Shown here: piece by piece, positions 18,875 to 26,369 of the stretch
How the letters are laid out: every line of letters begins with the position of its first letter
Numbering within the stretch: position 1 is the stretch's first letter
Source of the DNA: Syntrophaceae bacterium
Lineage (GTDB): Bacteria; Desulfobacterota; Syntrophia; Syntrophales; UBA2192
NCBI GenBank assembly: GCA_013177795.1
Contig: JABLXY010000001.1
Location: 806,001-870,000, forward strand
DNA: 64,000 nucleotides
Direction: 5' to 3'
Program-made: the position numbers and the translations under genes
The notes under the pieces: generated by a model
Told to the model about the DNA's origin: nothing
Databases searched by the model: none
Seen by the model: the letters and a program-made list of their open reading frames with translations, nothing else

Positions 18875-20593
18875 TTACCTCCCGAAGGGGTTGTAGTCCG
18901 TGACCGCCCGGCTGTAGCCTCCTGCCGCCGGGGACGGCATCCTGCCGTGGCCCAGGGGATCCTCGTCCATGATCGCGTGCGTCATGCTTCGCTGCATCCA
19001 GGGCAGGCCCGCCGGCGCCGCCACCGGGATCCGCTCGGCGGCCAGCAGGAAGTAGGCCGTCGCGTGCCGGTAGTGATCCGGGCCGACCTGCTTGTACTCG
19101 TAGAGTCGCGAGCCGTTGGGCTTCTCGACGAGGACCTTGACCAGGTTGGACATCTCGGTTGCATATTGCTCGATCTCGGAGGTGAGCCGCGGGATCTCGA
19201 GCCGTCCGGGCGTTGTGACGGCCGTGTGAACCCGGTCCAGGAGCTCCGTCCGGTTCATGACGACGAGGCCCTGGTCGAGATCCCAGCGGGCATCGCCCCG
19301 CTGGTGCTCCTGGTAGTCGGCGAGGAAGACCTGGAAGCGCTCGGCCTGCCGGAACTCCCTGGCCTTGTGGATCTCGGGCTCCCGGTCGATGACGGCGCAA
19401 TCCACGCGGAACCGGAGCGCGAGGTCGTGCAGCTCATTCCATTCCCTGAGCCGGGCGACATGGCAGATCTTGAGGCAGCCGGCCTGGGGCTTGTAGCCGA
19501 CGACGACGTGCAGGAAGGTCCCGACGTCGACGCCCATGGCGCAGGGGCCGTCGTGCCGGGTCTCCATGGCGTCCCGTCCGATGCACCGGTAGACGTCCTG
19601 CGGGGAAAGACGGTTGGCCGCGTCGACGTAGGCCGTGGCGAGCTTGGAGTTGTAGAAGACCTGCCGCTCGCCGGGCGGCGCCTCCGAGATCCGCTCGTAC
19701 TCGTTCAGGATGGCCGTCGGGTCGACGTACATCGAGCAGAGCTGCGAGATCCACCAGCCGCGGCAGTCCTTCACCGAGGGCGACATGGCGACCCAGCGGC
19801 CGGCCCGCGGGTGGATCTCGCCGCCGCACCGGACGCAGGCCCGGTAGGCGGTGCCGTCCTGCCGGCGCCGGAGGCACTTCGGGAACTCGAGCTCGAGGAC
19901 CGTGTCGTGCTGGCAGCGATCGCAGCGGATCGCCCAGACGTGCCTGTCGCTCGCCTTGTAGGCCGCGTCGATCCCGTAATCGGGAACCGTCGGGGTCGAG
20001 AGCTTCTCGAACTCCTTGATCTTCGAGTGCGCGACGCGCTCCAGGGCGAGGGCGACCATCGCGGGGTCCATCTCGTCGTACTCGTCGAAGGCGATCCGGT
20101 CGACGGGGATGGACTTCAGTTTCGAGGACGTGGCGGCCAGGCCCTCGATCTTCTGCGTCGCCCTGGCCCCCCGGAGGTAGAGCATGGCGGAGCCGATCTT
20201 CTTGATGTTGGCCGCGTCCGTCGACCGGACGTACCGGCCGACATGCTCGGGATTGTTCTCGATGAGCGGGTTGAAGCGGGCCTTCGAGAAGTCCCCGACG
20301 TCGTCGGCCGTCGGGAACAGGTGCAGGACGCCCTGGGGATAGCGCCGGTGGATCATGCCGTGCAGGGTCTTGATGACGGACTTCTCCGTCCATCCCATCT
20401 GCGAGCCCTTCATGGCGACCTGGTTCGGGTGCATGTCCCGCAGGGGCTCGGCCAGGTACTCGTGGGCCTCGTGGGCGAAGGGGCCCGACGTGAGCCGGAT
20501 CGCGTTGTTGTAGGCCCAGTACCAGGCATCGACGGCCCGGAGGCGCGCCGGCGTGTCGCCCTGGACGTCAAGCTTTCTTGCGGCCCTTGCCAT
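18875..20593 (-). CDS. terL: Terminase large subunit, GpA-like
   Basis: 572 residues from the ATG at 20593, which follows GAGGGAAGG; an ATG 24 bases earlier is the alternative. ATPase: KGSQMGWTEKSV (Walker A-like) and VDRIAFDEYDEMD (Walker B with catalytic acid). A zinc-ribbon insertion has CDRCQH and CVRCGG. The C-terminal RNase H-like nuclease starts at MGVDVGTF, with DREPEIHK further on. It packages DNA into the prohead through the connector. The GpA family is more typical of lambda/P2-like phages than of T7, so packaging and virion modules seem to differ in origin. Confidence 0.9.
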   Translation of the reverse strand: MARAARKLDVQGDTPARLRAVDAWYWAYNNAIRLTSGPFAHEAHEYLAEPLRDMHPNQVAMKGSQMGWTEKSVIKTLHGMIHRRYPQGVLHLFPTADDVGDFSKARFNPLIENNPEHVGRYVRSTDAANIKKIGSAMLYLRGARATQKIEGLAATSSKLKSIPVDRIAFDEYDEMDPAMVALALERVAHSKIKEFEKLSTPTVPDYGIDAAYKASDRHVWAIRCDRCQHDTVLELEFPKCLRRRQDGTAYRACVRCGGEIHPRAGRWVAMSPSVKDCRGWWISQLCSMYVDPTAILNEYERISEAPPGERQVFYNSKLATAYVDAANRLSPQDVYRCIGRDAMETRHDGPCAMGVDVGTFLHVVVGYKPQAGCLKICHVARLREWNELHDLALRFRVDCAVIDREPEIHKAREFRQAERFQVFLADYQEHQRGDARWDLDQGLVVMNRTELLDRVHTAVTTPGRLEIPRLTSEIEQYATEMSNLVKVLVEKPNGSRLYEYKQVGPDHYRHATAYFLLAAERIPVAAPAGLPWMQRSMTHAIMDEDPLGHGRMPSPAAGGYSRAVTDYNPFGR

Positions 20594-21122
20594 TCCTTCC
20601 CTCGAGCTTCTTCGCATATTCCCGGCTCACGTCCAGCAGGAACTCCCGCTCCTCCGGCGTGATCGAATCGTAGGTGACCGGGGCCCCCTCCGGGTCGGTG
20701 AGGGCGAGCTTCTCGACGTAGAGGCCGTGAATCCTCTGCGCGTCTTCCCTCGCCCGGACCTGGACGTCGAGGCAGTCGAAATTGACCGCCACGAGGGCCT
20801 CCTCGGCGCTCTGCGCGATGATCCGATAAGCCTTCGGCCGTCGTCTCTTCGGAGGCTCCCCGCCCCGGATCTGCGCGGCCACCTCCTCGGTCCAGGCCTT
20901 GAGATCAACGAGACGGCCCTTGATCTTGAACGTGCGGGTCTCCTTGCGGTGGAGATCCCGCTTGAGGCGCCGGGCGAGCCATGCCACCGTGATGCCCTCG
21001 TCATCGAGGCTCTGCCGCATGAGGGTGACGGCGGACTGCGCCGCCTTTTCAGCTGCTTCTGCGGTGACGACAGGAACCTTCATCGTTTCGGGCATATTCC
21101 ACCATGTGGGACGGTGTTGCAT
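20568..21122 (-). CDS. Probable terminase small subunit
   Basis: 184 residues immediately before TerL, overlapping it by 26 bases. The N-terminal half holds a helix-turn-helix-like stretch (DDEGITVAWLARRLKRDLHR) and a basic middle (PPKRRRPKAYR), fitting a pac/cos recognition subunit; the C-terminus is acidic then basic. Assignment is by position and composition. The start is uncertain (ATG at 21122 or internal ATGs at residues 10 and 14). Confidence 0.6.
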   Translation of the reverse strand: MQHRPTWWNMPETMKVPVVTAEAAEKAAQSAVTLMRQSLDDEGITVAWLARRLKRDLHRKETRTFKIKGRLVDLKAWTEEVAAQIRGGEPPKRRRPKAYRIIAQSAEEALVAVNFDCLDVQVRAREDAQRIHGLYVEKLALTDPEGAPVTYDSITPEEREFLLDVSREYAKKLEGRNGKGRKKA

Positions 21123-21153
21123 CTAGTAGCATTAATCGTACAAATACCGTCAA
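21123..21153 (-). promoter_or_regulatory. Possible leftward late promoter before terminase
   Basis: On the minus strand a TTGACG (complement of 21148-21153) is followed after 17 bases by GCTACT, a poor -10. The stretch is AT-rich compared with its surroundings and lies in the only gap (27 bases) between the HTH gene and terminase. Weak evidence. Confidence 0.3.
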
Positions 21154-21392
21154 TTTTTTCCCTTTTCGGCGTCTTGCGGCTCGCTTTCGCGATACGTGAA
21201 CCAGCAGAGCCCCTCCGCCCAGCGGATGAAGACCGCCCTCGGGATGCAGACCCTCTTGCGCATCTTGATGACCGGCATCCGGAAATGCCTGGCGATCGCC
21301 TTGGCGGTCCTGACGTCCATCACCGGGCCGTCTCCGGAGAGCGCCTTTGCGATTCCCTTCCAGGTCAGGATCATCAGGTCTGCGTCGCTCAT
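21150..21392 (-). CDS. Small helix-turn-helix protein
   Basis: 80 residues from the ATG at 21392. The segment TWKGIAKALSGDGPVMDVRT followed by AKAIARHFRMPVIKMRKRVC reads as an excisionase/MerR-like DNA-binding fold in which a helix-turn-helix is followed by a wing. Such proteins precede terminase genes in many phages. Function not proven. Confidence 0.6.
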   Translation of the reverse strand: MSDADLMILTWKGIAKALSGDGPVMDVRTAKAIARHFRMPVIKMRKRVCIPRAVFIRWAEGLCWFTYRESEPQDAEKGKN

Positions 21393-21397
21393 CGGCC

Positions 21398-21535
21398 CTA
21401 GTCTCCCTCGCCGGTCTGTTTCTGCGCCGGGCTTGGCGGCCTGCGGCTCGTGACCTCGACCATCCGCTCGCCCTTCGGGGTTTGGCCTTTGCGCTCGACG
21501 TAGATCACGTCGCCCTGCTTCTTCTCCTCGGCCAT
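21398..21535 (-). CDS. Short charged hypothetical protein (45 aa)
   Basis: ATG at 21535 preceded by AAGGAGGT at 9 bases; stop TAG at 21398. The product is lysine/arginine-rich with one beta-like centre (GDVIYVERKGQTPKGERMVE). It fills the gap between two other leftward genes with normal spacing. No family recognised. Confidence 0.55.
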   Translation of the reverse strand: MAEEKKQGDVIYVERKGQTPKGERMVEVTSRRPPSPAQKQTGEGD

Positions 21536-21538
21536 CGG

Positions 21539-21835
21539 TCATGCACCTCCTTGCTGCGCCTGGTTGAGCCATTGCGGCGGCCTCTCCTGCTCCGGGAAGT
21601 ACCTGAACTTCGCATACTCCGCGGCGGCCGTCTCGTAGTCCCTGGGGATGATCACGGGCGGCAGCCGGCCGATGCGGGCCTCCTGCCGGATGATCTCGAC
21701 GAGGCGGCTCCGCCTGTAGGTCATCTCGAGGACGATGACCTCGGCCATGAAGAGCCAGTAGAAATACTCCTGGCGGAGCTCGTGGACGAGTTCGCCGGAT
21801 TCGGCGATTGAGGTCTGGACTTCACGCTTCGGCAT
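21539..21835 (-). CDS. Hypothetical phage protein (98 aa)
   Basis: Acidic, aromatic-rich small protein (ELRQEYFYWLFMAEVIVLEM, then PPVIIPRDYETAAAEYAKFR). It overlaps the upstream gene by 14 bases and is spaced 3 bases from the next. A helical N-terminal half may be a dimerisation region. No family recognised. Confidence 0.6.
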   Translation of the reverse strand: MPKREVQTSIAESGELVHELRQEYFYWLFMAEVIVLEMTYRRSRLVEIIRQEARIGRLPPVIIPRDYETAAAEYAKFRYFPEQERPPQWLNQAQQGGA

Positions 21836-22406
21836 GGTTGGTCACCTCCTCGGTTTCTCTCAAGAGCGATGCTTGACGGTTGAGTTCTTCCAGTCTCGCG
21901 GGCTCGTCGCTTCCGTGGATCTCCCGGCCGATGCTGCGAATCAGCTCGCCGATATTCCGCGACTTGACTGTCGTCACGGCATGCAGGTTGACGCGTGAAT
22001 AGCCTTGCCTCAAGGCCTCCGCGAGCGTCATGTACTGCGCGGCCCTGACCTGCCGGCAGCGACCGCAGGGCGCGCTGAAGGTCGGCGGAACCCTGTAGCC
22101 CCTGACGGGCCTGGTCAGGCAGAGCAAGCCTCCCTCGCAGTCCGGGCAGTCGACGGATTCCTTTCGGGCCCGCTTCTCCGGGTGGGCGTCGAGCCAGGCG
22201 TTGTAGAGCTCCCAGATCACAGACGGGAGGTTCTTCGGGAAGGCTTCGAACTGTTCGAAGATCCGGGTCTGGATCCAGCCGATGCTTTCGCCCGGGATGC
22301 CGCGGATCCGCTCGAACCAGAGGTCGAGCGTCCTGTCGGACGGGATCTTGCGCTCGTAGTAGGCCGAGACGGTCTTGATCATCTCGTGGCATTCAATGGG
22401 CGTCAT
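21822..22406 (-). CDS. Possible replicative helicase loader with zinc site
   Basis: 194 residues. The N-terminal 60 residues (MTPIECHEMIKTVSAYYERK, DLWFERIRGIPGESIGWIQT) resemble the helical N-domain of G39P-type phage helicase loaders, proteins that act next to a DnaD-like replication initiator. A CPDC...CGRC pair (near residues 87 and 114) suggests zinc binding. It directly follows the replication initiator gene, overlapping it by 14 bases. Function is inferred. Confidence 0.5.
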   Translation of the reverse strand: MTPIECHEMIKTVSAYYERKIPSDRTLDLWFERIRGIPGESIGWIQTRIFEQFEAFPKNLPSVIWELYNAWLDAHPEKRARKESVDCPDCEGGLLCLTRPVRGYRVPPTFSAPCGRCRQVRAAQYMTLAEALRQGYSRVNLHAVTTVKSRNIGELIRSIGREIHGSDEPARLEELNRQASLLRETEEVTNHAEA

Positions 22407-23217
22407 CGGTTTCTCCCTGCGTTCGCAGCTTGTTTTTCAGCCAGGAGTCCGGGTCTCGCGGTTCGATCAGCGGCCCGTCGCGTATCGGGAAGACGCCTTT
22501 CCAGCCCATCGCGACGGACTGGTTCAGGACGGCCTCGGGGTCGTGGCCTGCCTGCCGCAGCTTGTCGAGCTGCATGACGATGAGCTCCTTTGCGCGTTCG
22601 GTGATCCCGCCTTTCTGGCGCTTTCGGGACTCGATGAACGCATCCCATGCGTCACGAGGGACCCAGTCCGGAGGGGAAAACCCGTTTCCCCCCTTGCGTA
22701 AGGGGGGTAAGGGGGGTTTACTCTTCCCTTCCCTTTCCCTTTCCTTTCCAGCAATGAGCCCTCCGTGAGGAGGAGGTGAATCTTCGGTGAGTAATCCATG
22801 AGGGCTCAGTGAGGGCTCAGTGAGTCCTGCGTGAGTGTTGGATGAGGGCTCATAAGTGCCTGATTCTACTGCCTGGATTATTTCTTCGGGAGGTTCGGGG
22901 TTCCTGGTGTCTGACGGGCGGTTGATTTTCTGGTGGGTTCGGAAGTTCCGGATGTAATAGTACTGCTCGCCACCGCTCGAGAACGGGACGATGACCTTGA
23001 TCCTCGCCAGAGCCGCCAGCCACTCATTGAATGTCGATTGCTTGATATCGTCGTAGGGGAAGATCCGGTTCTTGAGCCAGACAGGGTGCCCCTTGACGAC
23101 CCCGTAGTCGTCGGCGAAGTTCCAGAGGCCGATGAAGAGTAGCCGTGCATCACGTTGGATGGATGCCAGTTTCTCGTCGTCCCAGAACTCCGGCTTGATC
23201 GTCCTTATCCTTGCCAT
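22393..23217 (-). CDS. Phage replication initiation protein (DnaD/replisome-organiser type)
   Basis: 274 residues. The start ARIRTIKPEFWDDEKLASIQ and RLLFIGLWNFADDYGVVKGH is the conserved winged-helix N-terminus of phage replisome organisers; EYY-like beta hairpin follows (EQYYYIRNFRTHQKINRPSD). A proline/serine-rich linker encoded by a purine/pyrimidine-biased tract (about 22680-22750) joins a C-terminal helical domain (AKELIVMQLDKLRQAG). The ATG at 23217 has GGAGGG 10 bases upstream. It should bind the phage origin and recruit the loader; no iteron-like repeats were recognised in it. Confidence 0.78.
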   Translation of the reverse strand: MARIRTIKPEFWDDEKLASIQRDARLLFIGLWNFADDYGVVKGHPVWLKNRIFPYDDIKQSTFNEWLAALARIKVIVPFSSGGEQYYYIRNFRTHQKINRPSDTRNPEPPEEIIQAVESGTYEPSSNTHAGLTEPSLSPHGLLTEDSPPPHGGLIAGKEREREGKSKPPLPPLRKGGNGFSPPDWVPRDAWDAFIESRKRQKGGITERAKELIVMQLDKLRQAGHDPEAVLNQSVAMGWKGVFPIRDGPLIEPRDPDSWLKNKLRTQGETDDAH

Positions 23218-23222
23218 GCTAT

Positions 23223-23549
23223 TTATTCCCTCCTGCCGGCGAACCATCGAAGCAGCGTCCGGACCGCCTCGCCGTTTCTGACCTGCCGGGGCGTGAAGCG
23301 CAGAAGCGACCAGCCGGCCAGGGTGAGCTCGTTGTACTTCTCCATGTCATTCATGAAGCCGGAGCCGCGGACGTGCCGGCCGCCGATCCATGCGCCGCCC
23401 TCGATCTCGACGGCGAGCCGATGCTCCGGCCACGCGTAGTCGACCCTCCAGCGCCGGGCCGGGTGGAACCGGTACTCCCGGACCGGAACCGGCAGATCGT
23501 AGCTGCCGAGGACCGCGTCGAGCATCCGGCCGTCAACCCCGATCGCCAT
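23223..23549 (-). CDS. Vsr/DUF559-like PD-(D/E)XK endonuclease
   Basis: 108 residues. RWRVDYAWPEHRLAVEIEGG provides the D...ExE core of very-short-patch-repair-like nucleases, followed by a helix (NDMEKYNELTLAGWSLLRFT) and TPRQV, the usual C-terminal strand. It may nick or resolve phage DNA. AAGGGA is 5 bases before the ATG; the gene overlaps the upstream small membrane protein. Confidence 0.75.
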   Translation of the reverse strand: MAIGVDGRMLDAVLGSYDLPVPVREYRFHPARRWRVDYAWPEHRLAVEIEGGAWIGGRHVRGSGFMNDMEKYNELTLAGWSLLRFTPRQVRNGEAVRTLLRWFAGRRE

Positions 23550-23664
23550 CCCTATCCCTTGACGCCACCAGGAGCGCCATGGCCACGATCCCGATGTTAG
23601 CGCCGATGAAAAGCCCGGCGACGAGTCCTTTGTAAAACGGAGACAGAGCGTTGAGCGCTTCCAT
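23533..23664 (-). CDS. Tiny membrane protein (43 aa)
   Basis: ATG at 23664 with GGGAGGA 9 bases upstream, TGA at 23533. A single membrane segment (GLVAGLFIGANIGIVAMALL) spans the centre and the tail is charged (SRDRDGDRG). It overlaps the 3' end of the zinc-ribbon gene and the 5' end of the nuclease gene in other frames. Function unknown. Confidence 0.55.
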   Translation of the reverse strand: MEALNALSPFYKGLVAGLFIGANIGIVAMALLVASRDRDGDRG

Positions 23665-23791
23665 GAGGCTTTTCCTCCCGGGAGTATCCTCTCCAGCCGC
23701 ACATCAGGCAGGAGGCTTCGAGAGCCCGGCCGTGCCGGCTGCCGATTTCATAGACCTGGACCGCACGCGATCCGCATTTCCCGCAAGTCAT
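23597..23791 (-). CDS. Small zinc-ribbon protein
   Basis: 64 residues with CGKC (residues 3-6) and CLMC (28-31), a compact zinc ribbon; the C-terminus is basic. Start overlaps the previous stop (ATGA). The last third overlaps the tiny membrane protein frame, so the true C-terminus is the less certain part. Confidence 0.55.
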   Translation of the reverse strand: MTCGKCGSRAVQVYEIGSRHGRALEASCLMCGWRGYSREEKPHGSAQRSVSVLQRTRRRAFHRR

Positions 23792-24084
23792 TCCTGCCCC
23801 TCGCTTTCCTTCAGCAGCTGCCGGATGAGCCGCGCGATCTTGACGGCCTCGGCATCGCCATTACAAAGATCTACGTTATATTCGTTGCTTCCGTTGCTCT
23901 TGAGATATAGGCTGGGCCTGAAATTGGCTTCGTGAAGCACTCGCGAGACGGTCTTGAGGATCTCGGCGTTGAGCTTCTTCTTCCAGGGCGCGGTGAGACG
24001 GTCGACCATGCTCTTCGTCATGGAGGGCAGACGGACCTGGTAGATCGCGTCGAGCTTGTCCGTTTCGAAGTCCAGGTCGTGCAT
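23788..24084 (-). CDS. Hypothetical protein (98 aa)
   Basis: Product begins HDLDFETDKLDAIYQVRLPS and ends RLIRQLLKESEGQE. Mixed alpha/beta, no cysteines of note. The ATG at 24084 has only a weak upstream GGGAAA. No family recognised; it belongs to the leftward early operon by spacing and strand. Confidence 0.55.
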   Translation of the reverse strand: MHDLDFETDKLDAIYQVRLPSMTKSMVDRLTAPWKKKLNAEILKTVSRVLHEANFRPSLYLKSNGSNEYNVDLCNGDAEAVKIARLIRQLLKESEGQE

Positions 24085-24106
24085 GAAAATTTCCCGTTGT
24101 GGCCCC

Positions 24107-24304
24107 TCACACGTTGTGGTAGAGGAAAAGCGGGGCGGGCGTGTCCTCCCGGGCCAGTTTAGCGCCGGGCGGGCGGGACAATCGGATGCGCCGCCATCCG
24201 ACCCCGCATTGCCGGGCTGTGAGACGAAGGCCGCAGGACCCCCGATAGCGGCCGGGGACAATCCGGAGCGGCTCGTACCCGGAAGGGACCCACCCCGTCG
24301 TCAT
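24107..24304 (-). CDS. Doubtful arginine-rich small ORF
   Basis: The ATG at 24304 directly follows the TGA of the Cro-like gene, with GAAGG shortly upstream, which would allow coupling. The 65-residue product is Arg/Gly/Pro-rich as expected from any GC-rich frame. If it is not real, 24085-24304 is a 220-base non-coding gap. Confidence 0.25.
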   Translation of the reverse strand: MTTGWVPSGYEPLRIVPGRYRGSCGLRLTARQCGVGWRRIRLSRPPGAKLAREDTPAPLFLYHNV

Positions 24305-24550
24305 TCACGCCGCCTTCTTCAGGCTCCGCAGGTGAGCCTTTAATCTCTGGAGCAGCTGATACTCGGCGAGGCCCTTGCGGTAGCCGGTCAGCGCCATGTT
24401 CAGGGAGTTCGAATTGACGCCCAGACGTTCGGCGAGGATCTTCTGGGCCCCGAGCTTGTCCAGGTCCACGTCGACCATGAGCTTCTTGCACGTCCGGCGC
24501 AGCCGGTCGACCTTCTGATCGTTGATAGGGAGCAATCGTTCTTTTCTCAA
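24305..24550 (-). CDS. Cro-like HTH regulator (TTG start)
   Basis: 81 residues from a TTG at 24550, preceded by AAGGAGG at 7 bases; in-frame ATGs further up lack a ribosome site. The C-terminal half carries a helix-turn-helix (GAQKILAERLGVNSNSLNMA, then LTGYRKG). It is the first clear gene of the leftward transcript and faces the repressor, the place of cro-type or replication-control regulators. Confidence 0.62.
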   Translation of the reverse strand: MRKERLLPINDQKVDRLRRTCKKLMVDVDLDKLGAQKILAERLGVNSNSLNMALTGYRKGLAEYQLLQRLKAHLRSLKKAA

Positions 24551-24578
24551 GTTGCAACCTCCTTCAGGTGAATTGGCC

Positions 24579-24791
24579 ATGATACCAATCGGGAAATGCC
24601 CAAAATGCGGAATGATGGTGAACCGCGTCAACGATGAGGAGATCCAGGTTTGCGTCGGCCTGACGCCGAAATGGCGCGGCGTTTCTTTCGTTTGCACGTC
24701 CTGCAATTCGGTCCTGGGCGTCGGCATCGATCCTGTTGCCCTGAAGACCGATCTCGTGAATGAGGTCGTGGAGAGACTCCGGCAACGGTGA
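24579..24791 (+). CDS. Zinc-ribbon protein (70 aa), antisense to leftward operon
   Basis: ATG at 24579 with AGGTG upstream. Product: IGKCPKCGMMVNR, then WRGVSFVCTSCNSVLGVGID and ALKTDLVNEVVERLRQR, giving a CPKC...CTSC zinc ribbon and a terminal helix. The sequence looks protein-like rather than accidental. It is divergent from the Cro-like gene and converges on a leftward frame (24628-24978) that it overlaps. Confidence 0.6.
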   Translation: MIPIGKCPKCGMMVNRVNDEEIQVCVGLTPKWRGVSFVCTSCNSVLGVGIDPVALKTDLVNEVVERLRQR

Positions 24792-24978
24792 ACGCCGTGA
24801 CGGCGTTCGGGTTGCGAAGGCTGACGTTCAGCGACGGATCATCTTCCAGAGTGAACGCCGTGACGGCATGCGTGTTGCGGATGCCGAAGTTCATCGCGCT
24901 TTCGAGCATTCTCCTGAACTCCTCGTCGAGTTCCGGGGAATCGCCCACAAACCGGACGCCGCTTCTGCGTTTCGTCAT
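24628..24978 (-). CDS. Uncertain first leftward early gene with internal repeat
   Basis: ATG at 24978 has AGGAGG 7 bases upstream and lies just after the leftward promoter. The first ~65 residues look real (SGVRFVGDSPELDEEFRRML) and contain a doubled RNxxAVTAFT motif encoded by two ~44-base near-repeats at 24788-24831 and 24851-24894. The C-terminal half is antisense to the zinc-ribbon gene and looks unstructured. Confidence 0.4.
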   Translation of the reverse strand: MTKRRSGVRFVGDSPELDEEFRRMLESAMNFGIRNTHAVTAFTLEDDPSLNVSLRNPNAVTAFTVAGVSPRPHSRDRSSGQQDRCRRPGPNCRTCKRKKRRAISASGRRKPGSPHR

Positions 24979-25047
24979 GCCAGGTCCTCCTGAAGCATGG
25001 GGAGAGTTTGGGTCCTCTCCCCTGAAAAGAACCGTCTCCTGAAGCAG

Positions 25048-25099
25048 AGGATACACAGATAATTCTGTCTATGTCAAGAAAAAGAGCAGATAAATCTGT
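25048..25099 (-). promoter_or_regulatory. Leftward early promoter with repressor operators O1 and O2
   Basis: On the minus strand TTGACA (complement of 25072-25077) is followed 17-18 bases later by GTATCC/TATCCT. Operator O1, ACAGATAATTCTGT (25055-25068), fills the spacer; O2, GCAGATAAATCTGT (25086-25099), lies 31 bases away inside the start of the repressor gene. The same 14-base inverted repeats recur at 26855 and 26885, so the repressor should shut this promoter and may control its own gene. Confidence 0.8.
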
Positions 25100-25541
25100 A
25101 TATGAGGGGTTTGGCGCTCGCCTTTCCAGCGCTGTAAAGGATAAAAATGCTTTTGCAAAAGCCGTTGGGGTGAGTTACGAAACGGTGCGCGTCTGGTGCA
25201 ATGGTGAATTCCTGCCGAACCCCCCTCAACTGCTAAAAATCAACGAAATATTAGGAGTTAGTATCGACTGGCTTCTAACTGGAAAGGGCAATGGAATCAC
25301 CGACCCCGACCTCGAGGCCGCCCGGGAGATCCTCTCCTGCGGCGACGAGGCCATCATCCGGTCGTTCCGGGAGCGGCTGCGGGACTACGGGATAGCGATT
25401 GCAAGGAAAAGAGAACTGGATTATCTTAAATGCAGGCTGGCGGAGCTGGAGAAGAAAGTGGAGAGCCTCCTGCCGGGGGGAGACGCCCCGGGCCGCGAGG
25501 AGGCAGGCGGCCCGGCCGCATCAAGAAAAAAGGCAATGTGA
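25071..25541 (+). CDS. CI-like phage repressor (XRE family)
   Basis: 156 residues. N-terminal HTH: AFAKAVGVSYETVRVWCNGE, ending VSIDWLLTGKG, the usual end of the XRE domain in CI-type repressors. The middle is charged helix and a coiled coil (LDYLKCRLAELEKKVESLLP) probably dimerises it. No LexA-type Ser/Lys protease domain is present, so induction must differ from lambda CI cleavage. Operators flank its start and lie again 1.8 kb downstream. It keeps lysogeny by blocking both outward promoters. Confidence 0.82.
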   Translation: MSRKRADKSVYEGFGARLSSAVKDKNAFAKAVGVSYETVRVWCNGEFLPNPPQLLKINEILGVSIDWLLTGKGNGITDPDLEAAREILSCGDEAIIRSFRERLRDYGIAIARKRELDYLKCRLAELEKKVESLLPGGDAPGREEAGGPAASRKKAM

Positions 25542-25587
25542 TCTATCTCGTCGGCTGAAGGCATGAAGGTTGCAGAAATCTTTTCTG

Positions 25588-25616
25588 TTGACAATTACAC
25601 AAAGAACATCTACTTT
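25588..25616 (+). promoter_or_regulatory. Sigma70-type promoter for two-gene lysogenic unit
   Basis: TTGACA (25588-25593), 17-base spacer, TACTTT (25611-25616), 30 bases before the next start codon. No repressor operator overlaps it, so the two genes downstream may be expressed in the lysogen. Confidence 0.55.
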
Positions 25617-25646
25617 CTCAGTTCAAATCTCCTTTAGGTGCACAAT

Positions 25647-25859
25647 ATGGGAAAGAGCGACTTTCTCTTTGCTCGACCGAATTTTATAAGCGGGATTGCA
25701 CGGCTTTTTGACTTGGCCGGTACGTTAAACGTCTATAATGAATCGAGAACCGGCGAAGAAGCGGACATTGTCGCCTTTTATCGCGACTGGCTGGCCATTG
25801 GCGATGATTTGAGAACAGCCCTGGAGAAATACCGCCAGGGGCAGGAATGTCATGGGTAA
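25647..25859 (+). CDS. Small hypothetical protein next to repressor
   Basis: 70 residues from ATG at 25647 (AGGTG 7 bases upstream). It begins GKSDFLFARPNFISGIARLF and contains GEEADIVAFYRDWLAIGDDL. Lower GC than the virion genes. It overlaps the following membrane-protein gene by 8 bases, so the two are probably one unit expressed from the lysogen. Function unknown; superinfection immunity is only a guess from location. Confidence 0.6.
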   Translation: MGKSDFLFARPNFISGIARLFDLAGTLNVYNESRTGEEADIVAFYRDWLAIGDDLRTALEKYRQGQECHG

Positions 25860-26313
25860 AAACAAAAAGAAAAACAGAACCCTACCCATTCAATCCAACC
25901 AACAAGTTTCTCGCCCGAATTCACACCTCGAAGCCAAACAAATCCAGATCCAATCCTTTAAGGGCCCGCTGCCCGCTCCGGAAATGCTGGCCCAATATGA
26001 TCAGATCGTGCCGGGTTCCGCCGAAAAGATCATTCAATTGTGGGAAGAACAGGTACATCATCGAATGAATTTAGAACAGAAAGCCATTTCAGCTGATATA
26101 AGCCAGAGCCGGTTGGGGTCGATACTCGGATTCGTTATTGCGATGACGGCCATTGTATGCGGTACGATTCTCGCTTATTTGGGGCGACCCACAGAGGGGA
26201 TTGCCGCCATCATTACCGCCCTGGGCGGGATTATCGGCGCATATGTTTGGGGCAGCTATCAGAGAAGAAAAGAAAGAGAGGGCAAGCTGGAGACCCCAAA
26301 ACAGCCCTCCTGA
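25852..26313 (+). CDS. DUF2335-like membrane protein
   Basis: 153 residues. A charged N-terminal half contains PEMLAQYDQIVPGSAEKIIQ and HHRMNLEQKA, characteristic of DUF2335 proteins, followed by two membrane segments (LGSILGFVIAMTAIVCGTIL and GIAAIITALGGIIGAYVWGS). Family function is unknown; members are frequent in prophages and other mobile elements. Coupled to the preceding small gene. Confidence 0.75.
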   Translation: MGKNKKKNRTLPIQSNQQVSRPNSHLEAKQIQIQSFKGPLPAPEMLAQYDQIVPGSAEKIIQLWEEQVHHRMNLEQKAISADISQSRLGSILGFVIAMTAIVCGTILAYLGRPTEGIAAIITALGGIIGAYVWGSYQRRKEREGKLETPKQPS

Positions 26314-26351
26314 TGAAAAGAGTTCTGGAGCTGACCTCCCCCTTCCGACCC

Positions 26352-26369
26352 CCCCCCGGCGGGGTTTTT
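26352..26369 (+). terminator. Probable intrinsic terminator
   Basis: A run of C, a short loop ccggc and GGGG followed by TTTTT lies between the DUF2335 gene and the converging lipoprotein gene. The stem is only 4-5 pairs but all G-C. Confidence 0.5.

Noticed and set aside
22680-22750. Purine/pyrimidine tract as a phage origin
   Set aside because: It lies in the replication initiator gene, as origins may, but shows only simple G/T-run repeats and no iterons; it mainly encodes a Pro/Lys linker.
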